Assembly (NCBI RefSeq): GCF_021155765.1
Contig: NC_060107.1
Span: 10,836,501 to 10,900,500, forward strand
DNA: 64,000 nt
Direction: 5' to 3'
Source: Diprion similis
Lineage: Eukaryota; Arthropoda; Insecta; Hymenoptera; Diprionidae
Below are positions 12,692 to 25,925 of the stretch, in pieces. Positions within the stretch are counted from its first letter, which is position 1. Each line of letters begins with the position of its first letter. A program made the translations under genes and the position numbers. The notes beneath the pieces were generated by a model. That model saw nothing but the letters and a program-made list of their open reading frames with translations. It made no database searches and was not told the origin of the DNA.

Positions 12692-14680
12692 CGTCACTAG
12701 ATGGCATCGATCACACACGTCACTTTCTAACAAACGTTAACAGGAAGCAGATACTTCGTCCTCCTTATCATGGTTATTGCGAAGCTCGATGCAGCAACGT
12801 TAGAAGTTAGTTCAGTTCCAATGTTTCGTCTACGAAATTAATAAGTTATTGCCTTACACATCACAATCGCGTGAAAATCACAGCGAATCCCCTTCGCTCA
12901 CTGATTTTCTTCCACGGAGCTCTGATCGCGTTCCAAATCTGATCACTTTCGTGGTTCGACGCCCGACGCGCAAATCGAGACTGAATTGTAACAACAAATA
13001 CTTACACAGATTACCCGCCTGCCCCCCCCCCCCACCCCCTCCCGCCCTTCGTGTACGATGCATATTTATAGTCTATAATTACTCGGTGTACTAACCTGTC
13101 GCCTGCGAAGTGAAGGCATTATTTTTGTTTACTTTCACAGCTTGTATCGCCTCAGTCTTCTGATAATTTGCTTCGTGCTCCAAGAACGTGTCTGCAGTAT
13201 CTGACCGATTGTCTTTTGCCTGCTGCGGACTTCACTGCGTACTTACATGGCCGCTGCCATTTTGATTTTGGACGTTGGGCGATACTCGACAGTTTCCGAC
13301 CGCACTTGGACCTGCGGAAAATGTTACATAATCCGAAAAAGCATGATTATTTTCTTGGAAAAATTGTTAGATCATTTTCAGGGATACTTGAGAAAGATCT
13401 AAAGAAATTAGACTTGAATTGACTCAATGAATTTATGTGATCTCTTCATCTGAAAGATTGTTGAGGCAAATTATTAATGAAATAATATAATAAAAATTCT
13501 TATAAATATATTGTGAGAAATTTATCCGATCGCAATTTACATGTTTACCTACTTTCGTATTTTGCTAATCGAAATTCCTCTCAATTCGTGATAAAATTCA
13601 TTATTCTTATATAATTCAGTATGATACATATGAATGTAGCTTGCAAAATACATAAAGAGAAATGAAATGCGATCGAAGAAACGCGAGTCTCGCTCTTCGT
13701 TCTTTGGTTTTCAATGTGTAATCTATTTATTGAAGCTTCCATACCCCCCCCCCCCCCCCCCTCCCTTCCCCCCACCATTCCCTCGAGGAATTTATTCATT
13801 GAAAATATATTGGGTTGTGCATACGTAGAACGAGTTGAATCAAGTAAATACGACGTAGTTGAGACGTTCTTACGCAGCAGGATCTTTCCACAAAAATTAT
13901 TCCACAAGGTCTTTACTTCTTCCTTTGCTGCCGCGGCCAGCTTAGACACATTTTACATGAGAAAAGGGTTGGGAAAAGGAAAAAGAGAGCTGCGAATGAA
14001 AAGAATTATTAACAGTTGATTGAGTTTCTAGAAAAGAACACCTGCTTTTCCTCGTTTTGTATTTGGATTGCTCTCGGAGAATTTTCCGCTTCACTAGAAT
14101 ATATCGAGTAAAATCGATACGGGATTCAGTTGTTTTGAAAGTAGAGAAAGTACTGCCAACTCCTTAGAACTGGAGGAATTCTAAATTCCCCCACAAGCTA
14201 CTTTAGAACTTCTGACATACATTTAAGACTTTTTTTTTTTTAAATAATATCAGGAATAATAGAAATTCTTTTAACTACAGTGACGTAACGTAAGTTTTGC
14301 GTTTTTGTTGTTTTGGTAAAGAGTAGCCATGTTGCAATTGCCAAAATATTGAATATAAAACAGAGAAGATGCGTAGTCATGATTTGTAAACAGAACTTTT
14401 ACATTTTTATCACAACTTGTTGCACAATTAAGTCTAAGACTACGTTCCGAAACTAGTTAACAAAACAAAAAAACATGCGACAGCACGATGAGCTAATTTC
14501 GGAACACAGCCTAAGACGACGGTTATTAGATTTGAAAAATACAAGCAATGATGCCACCTCCTCGACACTAAAAACTCTACATTCCACACAAAGCTCCCAA
14601 ATACAAGTAAGATAATATATTCTTCTTCCAAAACATCGTAATTAAAGCAACTCTCTTCTCTCGAATTTCAATGTGGTCAA
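12692..14680. other. 5' flank of the minus-strand gene with C-runs; no supported gene
   Basis: This stretch should contain the promoter of the gene starting at 12691. It holds C-runs at 13022-13033 and 13744-13761 and a GCCATTTTG word near 13255 of the kind seen in housekeeping promoters. Open frames here are short and unsupported. Confidence 0.5.
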
Positions 14681-14681
14681 A

Positions 14682-14932
14682 ATGGTTGAAACCGTAAGTT
14701 CTGCTCTTAGCGGAGGCGAGAATATTGAGGGACTGAACCTGGCTCTCGGGGTGCTGGAAAACTTGTCAGCACCAAAGCGTTACGACGCCTGACAAACTTC
14801 GGCATAGTTTGGTCTTACTTCGATTATTTCTGCAGGCTGAAGGAGCCCGTCAGCGAGGCAATATCGGCGCAGCTGATGCGTCTTATACATCTCCCTGTCC
14901 CAGGGCTTCTGGCTCGACGTCAGTGATTGATC
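14682..14932 (+). other. Exon-like segment of unknown nature
   Basis: A 36-codon frame from ATG 14682 to TGA 14792 reads like protein (it includes EGLNLALGVLENLSAP). About 40 bases on, a good acceptor (TTTCTGCAG) precedes a second frame with PVSEAISAQLMRLIHLPVPG, ending in a stop near 14926. Base composition is more even than in the surroundings. I cannot join the parts into a gene or name it. It may be a pseudogene, a transposon relic or exons of a gene not otherwise visible. Confidence 0.2.
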
Positions 14933-17900
14933 GCTCGTAATTTTCTTCCCTCGTCTTACTCACCGAGGATCATGATTGTTGTATTATGTACGTGGTAGAA
15001 AAGGTTGGTACTGTATCGACGTTGGCATGTCGGTGAGTTGCTGCAAGGATAGTTTTGCTCGCACATTATGCAAGCGACGACATCAAAAGCTCGTTTTATA
15101 TCAACCCCCGAGCTTTTCCTTACACGCTTTGAAAATAGTATAACGACTATGCATTAGAAATTAGATAATTAAGAATTCAGCGGACGTAAAAAAATGGCTG
15201 ACATAGTCTGAGAAGGTACCTATGATCACACAAGTCAAACAAGTTGAATTTGAAGCAGAAACTGTTCTTGAATTCATGAATTTTAATTGACAAAACTCGA
15301 GTATTAGTTGATAGAGTTATATGCTGGATTGAAAAACATGTCAACTGTATTTAAAATTCATTTCAACCGAACAAGATGAGCCTTGATCTATAAAATTTGG
15401 ACAAGCAATAAATACGATTTGGCAACCTTTTTTATTATCAATATTTCTTCATTTCAACTTTGGGTTTATTTTTTCCTTTAATCTGAAAAGAGGTTCGCCA
15501 ATTAGAATTCGACTCGATCTACACATTTTAAGATCCATAATGACTTTATTATTTCACTGGAAATGAAAATTGTACTTTGAAAAAGGTTTCGATGTTACGC
15601 AATACAAGAAATCTTAAACAGTTTTGTTCAGCGTATATCTACAACAATTTTCTCATATGTGAATAAATACTCAAAATAACAGGATCACAGGATAACAGCA
15701 AAATGAATTGAAATTCATCGAAACACGATTTTCCGAAGTAGATGCTTTGCGCAAAACTGTTTCAACATTTTATTTCATAAATTCGAATTTCACTTTCTAA
15801 ACCCCTACTCTATTGCTATTTGAATATTTCAGAGAAATTTCACTGAGATTCTGTGATTTGTTCCGTCAAATCCTTATTCCCAGAGTTTATCAAAGGTCTT
15901 TGGGGATTTTCGTAGAGACTTCAAGGGACTTTTGTCGCATCTTAGAAAAAAAAAAATTCCACCAGGGAACTGAAAACGTGTTACGGGAAAAGTGAATTCT
16001 GGAGTTGTCTCAACCTGCGTCAACTCGACACGCAGACGCTTCGATATTTCATGAGGAGTGAGCCTTGGACGTTTCAATTATCGCGACCGTGGGAATCGAT
16101 GTTGAGATTCATTGAACTGATATCATCGTTTTGAAATTGCCGTGGATATGCGGACGAAATGGACTGTATCACTCAACGATGGAAATAAACAGAAAGCAAT
16201 TGGATGAGAATGGAAATTCTACCTTCACTTGACTCACGCTTCAAACACTGCTGTATAGAATTCTGAATTGGATGAAATTACTGGTAATATCATCGGTCAA
16301 GAGTTTGCGGCTTTCATTTTGGTTCAGATTTCGAAACGTCGACGCTAAAGGGGCGGGGGGGGGGGGGGGGGGGGATATAACTCGCGTGGGACGGAGTTAA
16401 TTGTCAGGTAAAATCAAAGCCGTACCAACAGTTACAATGAGTCAACAGCCGCGACGGAATTAGGAATAAAATACACACCGTATAATTGCAGTGTGGAATA
16501 AATTACGAATGGAAACAATTATATTATACATACATAATCTCAGCGGGAATAAATTGACCTGCCAACAATTGACAATCATTTTCCACGCTTGCATAATTTG
16601 TTGCGTTATTATTGTACGCTGATTTTGTTTAAACATCGTTATACTGTTACCGAAGGCAAAATCAAATCTGCGGTGTTCAATCTGTGTGAAATTTTTTATC
16701 CTGTATCTGCTTTATAATCTATGTTAAATTCGTGAAATAAAAGTCCAACGGATTATGATTTTGTTAGATTTGCCATTGAAGAAGCGGTCAGCTGATCAAT
16801 TGTGCCGACGCCATATTGTGTAACCATTCGTACCAAATAAAAAATTTTAGTACCTGAAAAATCAGTTGACGTTAATTTCATTTTATAATTAATATCACAT
16901 GACTTTAAAAAAAGTCGTTCAGATCTCGGTGAATATATGCACTTTCGTTAGATCTTAGTTGCAAAACAGTTAGAAACGTTTTTTCACCAGCTTGGAGTTT
17001 CGCAGGAATGTACGTATTATACCTACGACTTGTATAAGTTGAGCCAGTGGTTACTTGCACATTTCATCCGAATAAGGGTGAACCAATCTACATATAATTA
17101 ACCCAAGTTTGCATAATATATGTATATACCAAGCCAAGCTTAGCCCGGTATATACGTATATCTATTACCGCCAGTTCCAGCTTTGAGTCGAGTATAAAGA
17201 CGGGCGCAGACTCGGTTCTCGTGCCGGTTAACGCCCGCGCAAATTATTCAAGATCCTAGATAATCTAGATTTGGCTCTGGACCAGGAGGCGTCGAATATC
17301 AGCCGTGAAGTACTCCTCGACATTCGGGACAAAAATATTACGTAGAGCTTGACGTTTTCCTACACAAAGTTTCCAAAAATTCATAACGAAATCATAGTCT
17401 CAAAAAACATGTGGAAAAAGTGGCTCATAATGAAAAAAGAAGCTCGACAGGACCTTTAGATGAAAATATTCACCAAACTGTAACGTAAGAATAAAGTAAA
17501 ACGCTTTCGTTGAAATTTTCCGACTTGGCTGAAATAAATATGAACAAGTAAACCTTTCGCATTTCTTTTTATGAAAAAATTATTAACTCGTATACCAAAA
17601 GATTAAGTCTTACAGAAAAAAATCGATAAGTTGTATTCGTTTCATAAAATACTTTCAGATTTAGGTAAACTGAAAGTTCTTGAACCCTGAATCAATATAA
17701 TCGTACAATTTATCGAAAAATCATTATCCTTTTGATAATATTTGATTTGACGATGTTTCAACGAATATTAAAAGTTTAAATGGAAAAGTTTGAGGAATCA
17801 ATAACTATTCGTACTGAAAATAAAGTTGTTATATGGATATTCAATATTTCAATCTGGAATTAACGAATAAGTGGGATAATCGTGGAATGGTGAAACTCTT

Positions 17901-18400
17901 AAGCATTAGTCGGAAAACAAATGATGTCAACTTCTGTGATTTTGGTTGATGATACGTTGAATAATTATGTCGGGCAGGATTGTAAAATTGGAACGTCAAA
18001 CTTCCGCTCGCAAAGTCTGGTCTGATCTTCCGGCGTGAACAGCAACGGAATGCAAATGAATGCAAAAACCGAGGAGACGTTCTTCATACTTCGGATGTTT
18101 GGTATTCGCAGTCATCTAGAACTGCACCTCGTAGTTTACCGTATAAGTTAGTCCGTTTGTCGCAGCAGCGAACGTTGTTATGCAGATCCGCAGCAGCGTT
18201 TGATTGCCTCTGCAGATTCATGGCTCTGTGGTACATAAATCCGAAAACAGATATCCCTGGTAGTAGAAGTTTTTGCTTGAAAATCGATGTAAATCTGCAT
18301 GGAATTATTGGAGGAATTCTGAAAAAATTTGGTGAACGGAGAAGTTTTCATCTCGATATACAGTGTTTGCAAAGCAATGATGTAGGAAATTGCAAATTAC
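14933..18400. other. Non-coding stretch with a G20 run
   Basis: No supported gene. It contains an uninterrupted run of 20 G at 16355-16374, preceded by AAAGGGGC. Confidence 0.5.
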
Positions 18401-18403
18401 AAG

Positions 18404-18781
18404 TATGATTAGCAATTGGAATGACAATACATGAAAATGATAACTGTAATTGAGGTAAATAAATTGTGAAATTCAATTATATTTTTTGATCAGACAAAAG
18501 TAAAGCACCAGCAAACATGAAATTTGTATTTTGTAATTAAGGAAACTAGTTGTAATTAGAACGGAATAAAATAGAAGTTATATTTATATTTTGTAATTAA
18601 AATGAATCACACCAGCATGTTTTGGAATCAGAATAAAATAAAATACATTATGCATTGTAATTTGCAATTGGAACAGAATAGAATGTCGATTGTGTTTTCT
18701 GAATAAAAGAAAAGTATATAAATTCATTACAAATGTAATTTGTATTTTATTCCGTTCTAATTTCGGAATGTAATTAAACAC
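18404..18781. repeat. TAATT-rich foldback repeat
   Basis: The words TTGTAATTAGAACGGAATAA (near 18550) and its inverse near 18745 form an inverted repeat. Related words (GCAATTGGAACAGAATA) recur between them. No terminal duplication is clear. It resembles AT-rich foldback elements rather than a gene. Confidence 0.5.
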
Positions 18782-20484
18782 CATTTTCCTTTCATTTTCT
18801 TCTGGTTACAAAATGTAATCAAATGATGCGAAACACCGCCAATATTCATATTCTAATAAATTTCAAAGAAAAATACAAAAAGGAAAATCATTTTTGCTTG
18901 ATTCATTTCTTCACCGAAATGTTAATTTTGAGTTTGTCTGTTTTTTTGTAAACTTGCTAGTTGATATTTGAAGAATATCTCCTAGCGTTATATTTTCTAC
19001 GCTTCAGTCAATATCATATCGATTTTTAAAAAATGTGCGATTTTCTCAAAGTTCCTGTATTGTACTGATTTTCTCGCAGCCTGTGCTTGGCTATTTGCCA
19101 ACTGAACACCGTGATGAACGAGGAGCGTGGGTGCGCAGCCACTGTTAGGGACTTTAACTGATAGACGACGACACCGCGACAGCACTCCGATTACGAGAGG
19201 AAATCGGCTGACCTGTTTTGCTCCAGTACCTGCGATTCCATTCGCTGTAAGCTGACCTCTCCTGGCGAAAATCGTCTCTCAAAATTTAGAAAAAATGCGT
19301 AGACGGATGGAGCTTTACGAAAAAGACAAATGTTTCATGTTATTAGAACCAGTATTCATAGTATGTACCTGAAAATGACTGAATATACATAATCAGTGAA
19401 AACATGTATGAAAATATTTAAGGTCATCTAGTATTCCTACCTTTACCGACCGAGAAAACTCACCCTTTTTCTTCCTACTATTACATGACCTCAAAATTTA
19501 AAAAAAAAAATTCTGAACATTGAATCTTTCAAACGAATTTTAGGTTTAAATTTTACCGTTCTTCCGGAAAAATCAGGACTTACGGAATCTTCGAGAATAT
19601 ACATATATTTTAAATTTAAGGCAAATTTTAGGCTAAATTCGAATCGAATAAAACCTTACCGACTATACCGTAAAATATTACCAATAAAAGTATTAAATGT
19701 GACAAAAAAATTTGTAATTTATTGTAAAATATTAGAAAAAAATTCGGAGCCTTCCATCAGATATGCGGAGAAAAATTTCACTAGCGTTATATAATGCGAT
19801 TATGTGTACAGTTGAATTTCAGATTTTGTAAAAAATTTAAGAGTTCCCGTTAAACGACGTAGGTAAGCAGCTTGCGCAAGATTCAATCAGACGATACACC
19901 AGCTTACGTACATTCATTATATATATATATGCAAACAACAGCCTATTTTATGCATATAATTATTGATAATCTGATACATCTTTGACATGAGTTGCGTATA
20001 AAATTTGCTGCAAAACTTTTCCTCTCCCCAACTTTTATCCGCAGAAAAGTTTTACCCGCTCAATATAGTTTATTTTCTCAATACCCACATAGAAGCTCAC
20101 AATCAGCTTCAGCTTTCCTGCGACGATAACGGGCTTTGACGTCAGCACGGTTGCGTTATCTCAAACTAGGGATGCAGCACGCGGTTCGCATCGCAAGCTC
20201 AGATCGACCGCAAGCTTTCGAAGTTAGGGGAAAATTGGAGCGAAACGGGGTGGCATTGAGAAAAAAATACGACGATCTTGGAGAAATCTGCAATACGAAC
20301 GATAATCAAAATGGCGGCCTAAGCTTCTGTAGAATTTGGTTCAAAATTTTGAACTTAGAATCCACCCCCTCCAACGATTAGAAAAAAGAAATAGTGGTTT
20401 CGATAAATTAGAATGTCGTACGTTTATTTTTTTCTACATACCTACTTATCGACTGAGCTACGATGTGTGTCCAACCCACTGATC
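18782..20484. other. Non-coding, no gene seen
   Basis: AT-rich with short open frames only. Frames around 18997-19185 (minus) and 20136-20381 (plus) have no splice or motif support. Confidence 0.45.
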
Positions 20485-20615
20485 CTGGAATTTCATCAGC
20501 AGCAAAGTTCATTTTGGTTAACTAACCTAACCTAACCTTAGTGAACCAATGAGAATGCTTGTATGATGGGAAACGCTGCCGCTGCTTCAACTTTTTGCTG
20601 CGCATAAAATTCCAG
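20485..20615. mobile_element. Short foldback element with a CCTAA core
   Basis: The ends are inverted copies: CTGGAATTTCATCAGCAGCA at the left and, on the opposite strand, CTGGAATTTTATGCGCAGCA at the right. Total length is 131 bp. The core contains three tandem CCTAA units, the insect telomere word. No obvious target duplication is seen. Confidence 0.45.
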
Positions 20616-22160
20616 TCTAAAGCTGATTCCGTGATTTATCGGCAGTGATCGACAGAGGGATAATAAGTTCGACACTCTGCCGTTGTGGCGCTGTTAACGA
20701 TTTTACTGCAACCGGCGGGCGTGCGTCGCGTTACTTTGAGTACCTACTAGAAATACACGCGTTTTATGAAAAGGCGCTGTTTACACGAGGCCATTTATTC
20801 TAGCACTCTTGTTTCGTGCGACGAGACCCTGCTGATGACAATGCCTGGCCCTCCGGCGAACTGCTCTATTAGTATGTACACTGCAAGCACTCGACTTCTT
20901 CCTCGTTAGATCGGAGCCTCGAAAAGGTTCCTCAGACTCTGAAAAGGCCCTGCAGAACTCGCAGAGTGCTAAACTTATCTCATTAAGGTGGCTCGTCAGC
21001 GTGCGACTGAATTTTTTGGCAGCCCAGAAAGCGATGTACAAAACACGTTCGTGTTGGGTTGGCACCTTATGGTGAGAAGAAATCCTCAGGAACCATTTAT
21101 GACGTTTTAGAACAGTTTTAAAAATAGTTTTTAAGAAATTCTAGAAATTTCATGGGAAGAACTTTTTCCCTGCAAACATTATTTTCTATCAAAAATGTGA
21201 AAAACTTCTGGTTATATCTCACCGAGTCGATGGTCAAAATCGAACCACTTTCTAGGGAAGATTTGTATTTTTTCAGAACTTTATTTTGGGTCACATATCA
21301 GGAAAAAACCGAGTTCTACTGCTTCGGTGTGTTTACTGACCGCGCAATGTTACCAAAAAACTGGAATGGATTTTTGAGAGTACATTTGAAATTAATTTTT
21401 CTGAACCACTGTTGAAAAAGTTTGGATATATTTGTAAAAAAATGTTTTAAATCGAATTAGAATTAACTATACCCAGTAATTTTCAAGAAACATCAGGATT
21501 TTTGATAAATTTGCTAAAATTCTTTTTTCGCTTAAAAATTAGAATATTTCTTAACGCATACAAATTGTTGGAAATTGTCAGAATTTCTTCATTGAAAAAT
21601 TGAGAAACTGTTAGAAATCAGGCTGTCAATAAATTTAAAGGAAATCTTAAATGCTTGTGCAAATAATTTTCGCCATGGTAGGAATTAACATCAAATTATA
21701 AAATAAGGCTCGCAGGTGACACGAATTAATTTCGCGACTAACTGACCGAATGCTTGTTTATTCAGAAAATTTTGTAAACAAAGTCATTTAAGCGCAGTTC
21801 CTCATCAAAAAATTTGACGTACTGGGGGATGAATTTTTTTCAAAAACTTTTAGAATATATAAAAGATACTTTGTCTGGTTACGAGATCGACTGACCTACT
21901 TTCGTCGCGTCTAGATCTAGGCTTGTGTTGCATAGATCTGAAAAAGTTTTGTAACGATTGTTGATGGGTGTAAAATAGTACAAAATCATAATGACAGACA
22001 GAAAATGTTGTACTTATCACATGCATACGAGAAGTTACAATCTGCATGACGCATCACTAAGAGCAGCGAACGACTCGTAAACCTAAATGCATGTTATGGT
22101 GTTATCTAATGTTTACAAGATCACGTATAGGAACACATGATTATATCAGGGAGGGATACG
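20616..22160. other. Upstream flank of the P450 cluster, no supported gene
   Basis: A 94-residue minus-strand frame at 20781-21065 has balanced composition but no motif, no splice support and no relatives in the window. The rest is AT-rich. Confidence 0.4.
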
Positions 22161-22165
22161 TCTAT

Positions 22166-22209
22166 TATAAATGGCGGCAGTCACCGAAATACTGTAGTTC
22201 ACTTGCAGC
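22166..22209 (+). promoter_or_regulatory. Core promoter and short untranslated exon of P450 gene 1
   Basis: TATAAAT begins at 22166 and a TAGTTCAC initiator has its A at 22196, a spacing of 30. The downstream block GGCGGCAGTCAC...AGTTCACTTGC matches the gene 2 promoter block GTGGCTGCAACTGC...AGTTCATTTCG. A donor-like GTGAAG at 22210 sits where genes 2-4 have GTGAGT or GTAAGT. The acceptor would be at 23175 (TTACAG), six bases before the ATG. Confidence 0.5.
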
Positions 22210-23181
22210 GTGAAGTTACAGAAAGGTTGAAAAAATACTGTCGAAAAGTTTTCCTTTCAAAGTTAATTTAATTTTCAATAACGATTCTGACTACTGCAAA
22301 GCTTTACCTACGAAATAAATAAACAACTTCACAGTTACATCCGCAATTCGCGTTAACAATATTTAAAACCTTTTCATACGCTACGAAAAGTTGTAAAATA
22401 ATTCGGAGTTTTGCTAACAGCTAATAACCGAAGTATATGTGTATCGCTAATTGAGTAAGTAAAAAGTTTGCGGATCGATTCTGGATTTTTTTAAAAACTT
22501 TTTCCCTATATATTACAATAAATTTCTGGCATAAGTTTCATGCGTTGTTTTGATACCGAATGATGGTTTATTTGTTTTTCCAAATGATAATTGAAAAATG
22601 TCGCACTGCCGCATTGCAAATAGATTTTAAGAAGAAAAGACGAAATTCGTGATCATTTATCTCAATCTAATGTTTGCTGAAGTAAATTTTCCACGTGTTA
22701 AACACATCGAAACTAATTCGTATAATTTGTATTATTATAGATAATTCTCTGAAGCAGATTAATTCCCCGATTCTGACAGTCGCATTACTTTCGTCCAGCG
22801 ATTCTGCCGCTTGAAAACATATAACTGGCATGCCTGAACAAAGGGTTCACGGTACATGAATTAAACTGAATTCTTAACCTCGTTGTCTGCTTTATTCGAT
22901 CACGAGTTTCAGTCTTGTAATGTATGATAGGATCTTGAAATTCTGGATCATGCGACGGTGAACAAGTCAACCTGAAATAGAAAATGATAAATTTTTGTGA
23001 CCAATCCTGATTGTCAGTTTTCAGTAATCTTTGAAAGTTCTATAAAATTTGTCTACAAATCAGTTTCTATTATAATTCAAGAATGGTGAAGTTATTCCAT
23101 TCGCTTGTTCTTCAACTCTAAAACTGGTGATTGTTATGTAATATTTAAAAAAAAAAATTAATTCTTGAATTACAGAGAAAA

Positions 23182-25140
23182 ATGGCGCTTCACTCGAATT
23201 ACTTTCTGGTCGAATTTGCCGGACTAGTAATAGCGATCATCTGTGCTGTTTACATTTATCTGAAATACGCGATCTTCAATTACTGGAGTCGAAAGAAGAT
23301 TGATTACGTGAAACCAATTATTCCTATTGGGAACTTGTGGTCCGTACTGACGGTGAACACTTCAATTGGTAATGTATCATCACGACGAAAATTGCGATGC
23401 TCGAATGCATCAGCATAATTTTATAATCAATATCATCATCACGTTGCAGGTGAATTTTTCGCCGATCTATACATCAAGCACAAGAAGAGCCCGATCCTCG
23501 GTATCTACATGTTCCACAAGCCTGCACTTGTGATTAACGATCCCGATTTGATACGCTTCATTCTCACAAAACAGTTCGCCAATTTCCACGATCGTGGAAC
23601 CTATTGCGATGAGAAAATCGATCCGTTGTCCGTTCATCTTTTCGCGGTGCCTGGCGCCAAGTGGAAGTATTTGAGGACCAAGTTTTCTCCGACGTTCACT
23701 TCGAGCAAGATGAAGCAGATGTTCTTCACCGTACAGGAATGCGCTGAAAAAATGGTAGAATTCGTCAGTCCTCTGGCTAAGAACCGTGAAATGATCGAGG
23801 TGAAGGATCTTGTGGCAAGGTTTGTCAAATTTTCATTCACTTTGTTCCTTTTACAATCACGAAAATCATCTTGCAATCATCACTGGTACTAATAATGAGC
23901 CTCCTTTTTTTCTGTTCCAGATTTTCCACTGACGTCATTGCTTCAGTTGCTTTTGGGATTCAGTGCAACAGCATCGAGAACCCAAATGCAGAGTTCAGGG
24001 AGTATGGTCGAAGGATTTTCCAGCCGAAACCAATACGAAATGTGCTGTTGATGTTGGCTCCCTTCTGGCTAAGTGCACTCGGAATTTCCGGTACTGAAAC
24101 CGATGTGAAAAAATTCTTCATTAGTGCCTTCAGCGAAACAGTGGAGTACAGAGCAGCTAACAACGTAGTTCGGAAGGACTTTCTAGACTTGATAATTCAA
24201 CTGATGAACAAGGGTTACATAGAAAGCGACGAGAAGAAACCGACTCAACTATCAGGTAACGCGCTGATTCGCTTGTATGAAAGTGAAAAAGAATTGGAAT
24301 CTCCGTAAACTAATACTTATTGACTTTTGCAGAGTTTGACAAGCAGAAACTCACTTTGCTCGATGGAGCTGCACAGGCTTTCGTCTTCTGGTTAGCTGGA
24401 TTCGAGACGTCATCTTCAACTGTTACTAACTGCCTGTACGAGTTAGCGCTGCATCAGGACATCCAGGACAAAGTAGCCGAGGAAGTGAACAGAGTGCTGG
24501 AAGAATTCGGGGGAATGTCTTACGACGGAGTCAAGGAAATGCACTATCTTCACAAAGTCGTATCAGGTTGGTTTCCAGGAGTGAAGATTTCTCCGTGTCT
24601 TCTCAACCGCGTCATCGGACTCTGACTTCAGTTCTCCGTCATTGTCCACAGAAACTTTGAGGAAGTATCCAGCTGTCCCGATTCTGAACAGAGAATGCAC
24701 AACGGAAACGGATCTCCCCGAAACTGGACTCCACGTTGAAAAGGGCACCGCGATAATCATCCCCGTTTTCGGAATCCACAACGATCCCGAAATATATCCA
24801 GACCCGGACAAATTCGACCCCGAACGTTTCACCGAGGAGAACATCGCCAGCAGACATCCGTACACTTATCTGCCATTCGGCGAAGGGCCGAGGAACTGCA
24901 TCGGTAGGTTTAAATGGTATCAAGAGTTACGAGCCTTGGTGAAACTGATATTTCTTTCTTGCTTTCCTCACTGCAGGTATGAGGTTTGGATTAGTGCAGA
25001 CGAAGGTCGCACTGGCCAGCTTGCTTTCGAAATATCGTTTCGCGTCGAATTTGGACCCCAACGTACCGATGATAGTCGAAAGAGGGCATTTCGGGGTCGG
25101 GCCGAAAGGTGGAATGCTGCTCCGCGTCGAACAGCGTTGA
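23182..25140 (+). CDS. CYP6: Cytochrome P450, CYP6-type (gene 1 of 4), 513 residues
   Basis: Microsomal heme monooxygenase; in this family NADPH-P450 reductase supplies electrons and substrates are often plant allelochemicals or insecticides. Substrate is not deducible here. Coding exons: 23182-23368, 23450-23819, 23921-24255, 24333-24566, 24655-3 (that is 24652)-24903 and 24977-25140 (TGA); all GT-AG and in phase. Residues 8-30 are a hydrophobic anchor followed by a basic KY...RKK stretch and the proline hinge KPIIPIG. WKYLR is at 134-138 (helix C), AGFETS at 319-324 (helix I), ETLR at 376-379 (ExxR), PERF at 432-435, and FGEGPRNCIG at 451-460 with heme ligand Cys458. The length is normal for CYP6. 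The first exon is the most diverged of the four copies (MALHSNYF..., IFNYWSRKKIDY). Nothing is broken. The clan is certain; the subfamily is not assigned. Confidence 0.95.
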
Positions 25141-25237
25141 TCGAGAGACGTCGAAACGCCTGCAAACATTCATGCTTTCGCATAATTTTTCATCGATCTT
25201 TATATTTTTGTCATCTGCATTTACTGTCACTCAGAAA

Positions 25238-25243
25238 AATAAA
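25238..25243 (+). terminator. Polyadenylation signal AATAAA, P450 gene 1
   Basis: AATAAA about 98 bases after the TGA, within a 3' UTR that aligns by eye with that of gene 2. Confidence 0.6.
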
Positions 25244-25803
25244 TCCAAAACAATATGGAAGCTTATGTGACATCCTCAATAAGTTTGTGTGCAATCATTT
25301 GTGGTCTTTAAAAAGCTATTTGTGTTTATTCACCGGCATGAGATAAATAAGAAATAGATTCATCGTACTTTAAAGTTGACACACCAATCAGTTACACGTT
25401 CTTCTGAAAAAAAACCTGAAATACTTCGTTACTCAAGAACCCGGAAAAAGTACTGCAATATTAAATGAATATGTTTTTAATTGTCGAAGAAGAAACTTGT
25501 CCCGAAGTAAATCGCAACATCTGCCTGTTTTTCTTTGGATTGCAAATAAGATCCCCTCATAATTATGATAGATAGGATATCCAAGCGTATAATTATCTGC
25601 TTAGCAAAATATCTGAAAAAAGCAAACGAGTAGAGGCCAAGCTGCAGTCAAATTCTGATGAATACCGTTGCATTAATTAAATCTGAAATTATTCTTCAAT
25701 TTAAGCAAAGAAAAAAAAAAAAAAAATCCAAAAATTTACTGATTGAACGTGAAGTTAAAATCAGACTATTTCGTTGAAGAAAGGCCAGTATGACCTATAA
25801 AAA

Positions 25804-25810
25804 TTGCGTG
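25804..25810 (+). promoter_or_regulatory. XRE-like TTGCGTG upstream of P450 gene 2
   Basis: TTGCGTG fits the TNGCGTG xenobiotic response element recognised by AhR/ARNT-type factors and lies about 95 bases before the initiator. The neighbouring GCGTTATC word is shared with gene 4 (ACGTTATC). A seven-base match alone is weak; the case rests on position and partial conservation. Confidence 0.3.
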
Positions 25811-25873
25811 CCTGGTGTGCGTTATCGAATACTAATAACGCTCGATTAATCTGAGGTGCGGTGCGAAGACGGT

Positions 25874-25925
25874 GATAAATAGTGGCTGCAACTGCAATTC
25901 CCCAGTTCATTTCGTTAAATTTCGG
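25874..25925 (+). promoter_or_regulatory. Core promoter and untranslated first exon of P450 gene 2
   Basis: GATAAATA at 25874 lies 29-30 bases before the initiator A of CCAGTTC (25904). The short exon ends at 25925 before a consensus donor GTGAGT (25926). The acceptor TTGTGCCAGCAG ends at 27309, giving a 1,384-bp intron in the 5' UTR. The ATG follows 12 bases into the next exon. Confidence 0.65.

Noticed and set aside
12492..12740. 82-residue plus-strand frame
   Set aside because: It is the complement of the first coding exon of the minus-strand gene.
24642..25346. A 234-residue plus-strand frame running past the heme motif of P450 gene 1
   Set aside because: It reads through a clear 73-bp GT-AG intron. 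The spliced last exon gives the normal P450 C-terminus and matches the sister genes.
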